NCBI RefSeq assembly: GCF_000376105.1 | Contig: NZ_AQWM01000038.1 | Location: forward strand, 1-33,452 | DNA length: 33,452 nt | Source of the DNA: Asticcacaulis benevestitus DSM 16100 = ATCC BAA-896 | Lineage (GTDB): Bacteria; Pseudomonadota; Alphaproteobacteria; Caulobacterales; Caulobacteraceae | Direction: 5' to 3' | Part shown: positions 31,526 through 33,452 of the stretch, piece after piece | How positions within the stretch are numbered: the stretch's first letter is position 1 | Layout: the number at the start of each line of letters is the position of its first letter | Notes under the pieces: model-generated | What the model was told of the DNA's origin: nothing | What the model saw: the letters and a program-made list of their open reading frames with translations, nothing else | Database searches by the model: none | Translations under genes and position numbers: made by a program

Positions 31526-32101
31526 ATGTACGTATCCGAGGCCATAAAACGTGGCGTAAATGCGAAACAGTCCATCACAAGGTTTATGCGCAGGACCGGT
31601 CGGACCCTGAGCGGCCGACTGATATGGACGCCGCCGGAAATCGACGTGATCGAAGAGTTCTGGCCAGATTGGCAGGCCATCGAAGAACGGCTTCCACACC
31701 GAACAGCTTGCGCCGTCAAATGCAAGGCGCGTGAGCTCGGTTATAAAAAGCATGTCCAATACTGGCAACCTGACGAAAAGCATCGGATGGTTCCGCCATA
31801 CAAGGCCGGCGTGCCGATCGGCGATATAGTGGTCAAGGTCGGCGATCGGACGAAAGTTCAGATCTACGGCAAGGCGTCGCATTTAAAGATCAGGCGCCCG
31901 CGAAAACCTCCGAAGCAAACGGGAATGCGCATTGTTGACCTGATCCGGCGGCGGGCTTTTGACCAAGGCTATACCATGACTGAGTTGGATTCGTGGGTCG
32001 GGCGTAGGTACTTCGTTGCACCCACCAAGCTTGATCCTTGGGCCATAAGCCGGGCGCTATCGATCCTCGGAGGTTCAATTATTGCAGTTTGGGAGCATTA
32101 A
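31526..32101 (+). CDS. Myb/SANT-like DNA-binding protein, first of a tandem paralog pair
   Basis: A 191-residue basic protein. Two Myb/SANT-like helical repeats are apparent: LIWTPPEIDVIEEFWPDW followed by IEERLPHRTACAVKCKARELG (residues 32-72), and YWQPDEKHRMVPPYKAG followed by VGDRTKVQIYGKASHLKI (79-123). The RT-x-x-A-V/I helix is the recognition-like element of each. A C-terminal helical domain (about 132-190) carries MTELDSWVG and ISRALSILGGSIIAVWEH. No catalytic motif is seen. GAGGA lies 6-7 nt upstream of the ATG. It is followed without a gap by its paralog (TAAATG). It probably binds DNA in the island; target unknown. Confidence 0.72.
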   Translation: MYVSEAIKRGVNAKQSITRFMRRTGRTLSGRLIWTPPEIDVIEEFWPDWQAIEERLPHRTACAVKCKARELGYKKHVQYWQPDEKHRMVPPYKAGVPIGDIVVKVGDRTKVQIYGKASHLKIRRPRKPPKQTGMRIVDLIRRRAFDQGYTMTELDSWVGRRYFVAPTKLDPWAISRALSILGGSIIAVWEH

Positions 32102-32614
32102 ATGGGTCACCTTATTTGGCACACTGATGAGGACAATTTAATCACCAAATTATATCCGGATTACGTGGCACTCGTATTAGCGCTGCCCCGCCGCACAAAA
32201 TTCGCAATCGTCACTCGCGTTGGCCATCTCAAGATTGGTCGCCGGTGCCAGGCCTGGACGGGCGCCGAACTAATGCGTTTGCGCAGAGCTTGGGAGGACG
32301 GAGTCCATCGCTCCGAAATAACAAAAATGTTTGCCCCTCGAAAATGGGAAACAATCTATGCCCAAATAAAGGCATTCAAGAAATACCGCTGCCACCGTCG
32401 AATAGCTGAGAAATTTCGCCATCCCGCTGTTGGCTCAGTACGGGACAAATGCAAGGAAGAGAATTTACCGCTTGCGCAGCTAGCGCGCACGATAGGTGCG
32501 GCTCGATATTTTGGAAGGTCAGATAATAGCACCAGCATCGCCAGTCTCATCAAGGCCGTTCACTACCTTGGCGGCGAGATAGACATCGTTTGGAAAGATT
32601 GCGACGATTTGTAG
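32102..32614 (+). CDS. Myb/SANT-like DNA-binding protein, second of a tandem paralog pair
   Basis: A 170-residue paralog of the preceding protein, with the same plan. Repeat 1 is LIWHTDEDNLITKLYPDY followed by ALPRRTKFAIVTRVGHLKIG; repeat 2 is AWTGAELMRLRRAWEDGVH followed by RKWETIYAQIKAFKKYR; and the C-terminal domain is NLPLAQLARTIGAARYF then IASLIKAVHYLGGEIDIVWK. It lacks the 28-residue N-terminal extension of the first copy. The start codon abuts the upstream stop, so the two are co-translated. The frame stays open for another 65 codons after the stop, to 32812, with some protein-like character. Confidence 0.72.
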   Translation: MGHLIWHTDEDNLITKLYPDYVALVLALPRRTKFAIVTRVGHLKIGRRCQAWTGAELMRLRRAWEDGVHRSEITKMFAPRKWETIYAQIKAFKKYRCHRRIAEKFRHPAVGSVRDKCKEENLPLAQLARTIGAARYFGRSDNSTSIASLIKAVHYLGGEIDIVWKDCDDL

Positions 32615-33177
32615 CCTGCGTTCGCGGTATCATATCTTCGAAATGTTGCCCTTGCCGCGCAGGCTCTCAAGCACGATTTGGGTTTTCCTTCAGATGAAAA
32701 TGGCTCGTTTCTGGGGTGGAAAAGTGAAGATATAAGCCCATCCAGTGCCGGTTTTGTTGGGCAACCACGTCACCCGCAGATGGGGAGCGGTTTTCTTAAA
32801 AAAGGACGCTAAATGTGGCTGTTCGACAATTGTATTACATCTAACTCGTTGATAAATAAGAGAACAAATTTTTGTTCGACAAACGTATTACAAACACAAA
32901 TTTCGCACAAGGCATTGATTTAGAAAGTAAAATCCACAACTTGGATCAAAGCGCAAGCTGTGCGTAAGGTGTACTCCCTTTCTTCGGGACTTCTCTCACC
33001 ACATAGACAGATAATAGTTAGACAAATTCCACATCCTCCGTCGGGAGCTTACGGTATCATTCCGCTCACGCCGTGGAGCGGACCAAGCCTCAGCCTACCA
33101 GCATCGGCCAACTGCTCGAAGTCCTGCCGTATCCGGAAGCCATTGATGCCAGGCTCTCAATAACGCCATCTCCCAGA
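32615..33177. other. 563-bp region without a confident gene
   Basis: The plus strand holds an open frame continuing in phase after the Myb-like stop to 32812, and another open frame around 33020-33180 (QPTSIGQLLEVLPYPEAIDA). Neither has a proper start, so they may be gene remnants. The middle (32815-32960) is AT-rich and carries direct repeats. The IS3 element begins at its right edge. Confidence 0.45.
32821..32892. repeat. Two 19-bp direct repeats 53 bp apart
   Basis: GTTCGACAATTGTATTACA (32821-32839) and GTTCGACAAACGTATTACA (32874-32892) differ at two positions. The second copy overlaps a dyad GAACAAA/TTTGTTC (32862-32877). They lie in AT-rich sequence without a gene and could be iteron-like or regulator sites. 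Confidence 0.55.
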
Positions 33178-33452
33178 TGTAGTTGCCCCCTAATTCCCGG
33201 ACAGGATCAGGTTTTCGATTGCATGGCTCTGAACTCTCTCGGTGAGAGATAGCGCAAAGCCTTGTGGGGGTGAAGTTCATTATAGTGCTCAAACCATTTT
33301 GGTAGATTATCGATGACGGTTTGAGCGTCGGGCAGCGGGTTTACTTTGACATAATCGCGCTTGAACGTCTTTACGAAGGCCTCCGCCATGCCATTGGATT
33401 CAGGACTTCTGACGGGCGTTGAGCGTTGCTCCAGCCCGATATCCTTTAGCAA
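33178..33452 (-). mobile_element. IS3-family insertion sequence, partial
   Basis: The transposase C-terminus is followed by a typical IS3-type end on the plus strand: TGTAGTTGCCCCC at 33178-33190, then CTAATTCCCGGACAGG. The terminal TG fits this family. The other end lies outside the window, so target duplication cannot be checked. Confidence 0.7.
33207..33452 (-). CDS. IS3-family transposase (OrfB), C-terminal part
   Basis: The last 81 residues of a DDE-type integrase-core transposase. The window edge cuts its N-terminal part, so the first codon shown is not the real start. The block [20 protein letters not shown] contains the catalytic glutamate region of the DDE triad (E in [10 protein letters not shown]) found in IS3-family Orf[23 protein letters not shown] is the usual C-terminal signature. 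The stop lies about 30 bp from the element's end. Confidence 0.9.
   Translation of the reverse strand: MLKDIGLEQRSTPVRSPESNGMAEAFVKTFKRDYVKVNPLPDAQTVIDNLPKWFEHYNELHPHKALRYLSPREFRAMQSKT

Larger units (their letters stand above)
26613..33452 (+). mobile_element. Genomic island integrated at tRNA-Leu, right end outside the window
   Basis: A tyrosine integrase gene begins 203 bp after the tRNA and points away from it, the classic layout of islands inserted at a tRNA 3' end. Downstream genes are unlike the flanking region: lower GC, short ORFs, regulatory and small-module genes, and an IS3-type element. No second copy of the tRNA 3' end is visible up to 33452. The nearest repeat is only a 9-base match, CGGGGGCAC, at 26823, which is too close to be the far end. 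The island must extend further right. Confidence 0.75.

Noticed and set aside
33095-33292. Minus-strand ORF across the IS end
   Set aside because: It overlaps the transposase stop and the terminal repeat in another frame and has no recognisable features.
1-33452. CRISPR array, rRNA, riboswitch
   Set aside because: I looked for regularly spaced repeats and conserved rRNA or aptamer cores and saw none. The only tandem repeat is the 9-bp unit at 6747-6773.

Overview
The window looks like chromosome of a plant-polymer-degrading alphaproteobacterium of the Caulobacter/Asticcacaulis type. This is inferred from three things: a large TonB receptor with a carboxypeptidase-like N-domain beside many Tat- or Sec-exported glycoside hydrolases, two SOS boxes of the alphaproteobacterial form GTTC-N7-GTTC, and strong G/C third-position bias in the core genes. 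No 16S or other marker gene is present, so the genus is a guess.

Layout. 1-820: the end of a coiled-coil protein gene, a conserved protein of unknown function with an uncertain N-terminus, a terminator, and a 104-bp MITE-like repeat that abuts the TonB receptor and supplies its stop codon. 818-6103 (minus strand): TonB receptor, a 455-bp AT-rich control region, a free-standing DJ-1/PfpI domain like the tail of large catalases, a small unknown protein and an astacin-type protease. 6185-8056: phasin-like protein and a DUF3422 membrane protein. 8162-14903: a xylan-use locus made of two divergent operons (SGNH esterase and GH3 leftwards; GH10 xylanase, GH43 xylosidase lipoprotein and a small secreted CBM-like protein rightwards). 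A perfect 16-bp LacI-type palindrome lies between them. 14982-18757: OmpW, a small membrane protein, an ArsR regulator divergent from DUF4166, a rhodanese behind a CRP-like site, and a GH5 glycanase.

18768-26546: a small zinc-ribbon protein under an SOS box, a HGSNAT-like membrane acyltransferase, a membrane protein/XRE regulator pair with three 18-bp operators, an alpha/beta hydrolase, GNATs, a clade-3-like catalase, a Trp-rich membrane protein with a PhnA-type protein, and a lipoprotein.

26613-33452 (right edge): a genomic island. It begins at tRNA-Leu(CAA) followed by a P4-type integrase, and its other end is not in the window. Cargo: a two-gene operon coding for a membrane-anchored, coiled-coil, GAF-like sensor and a small partner; a small secreted protein with a short coupled ORF; a two-gene GNAT module that resembles a toxin-antitoxin pair, with a 23-bp palindrome and a second SOS box upstream; two tandem paralogous Myb/SANT-like DNA-binding proteins; and the end of an IS3-family element.

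The best candidates for something undescribed are the SOS-box GNAT module, the SOS-box zinc-ribbon protein, the 2TM-GAF operon and the tandem Myb-like pair.
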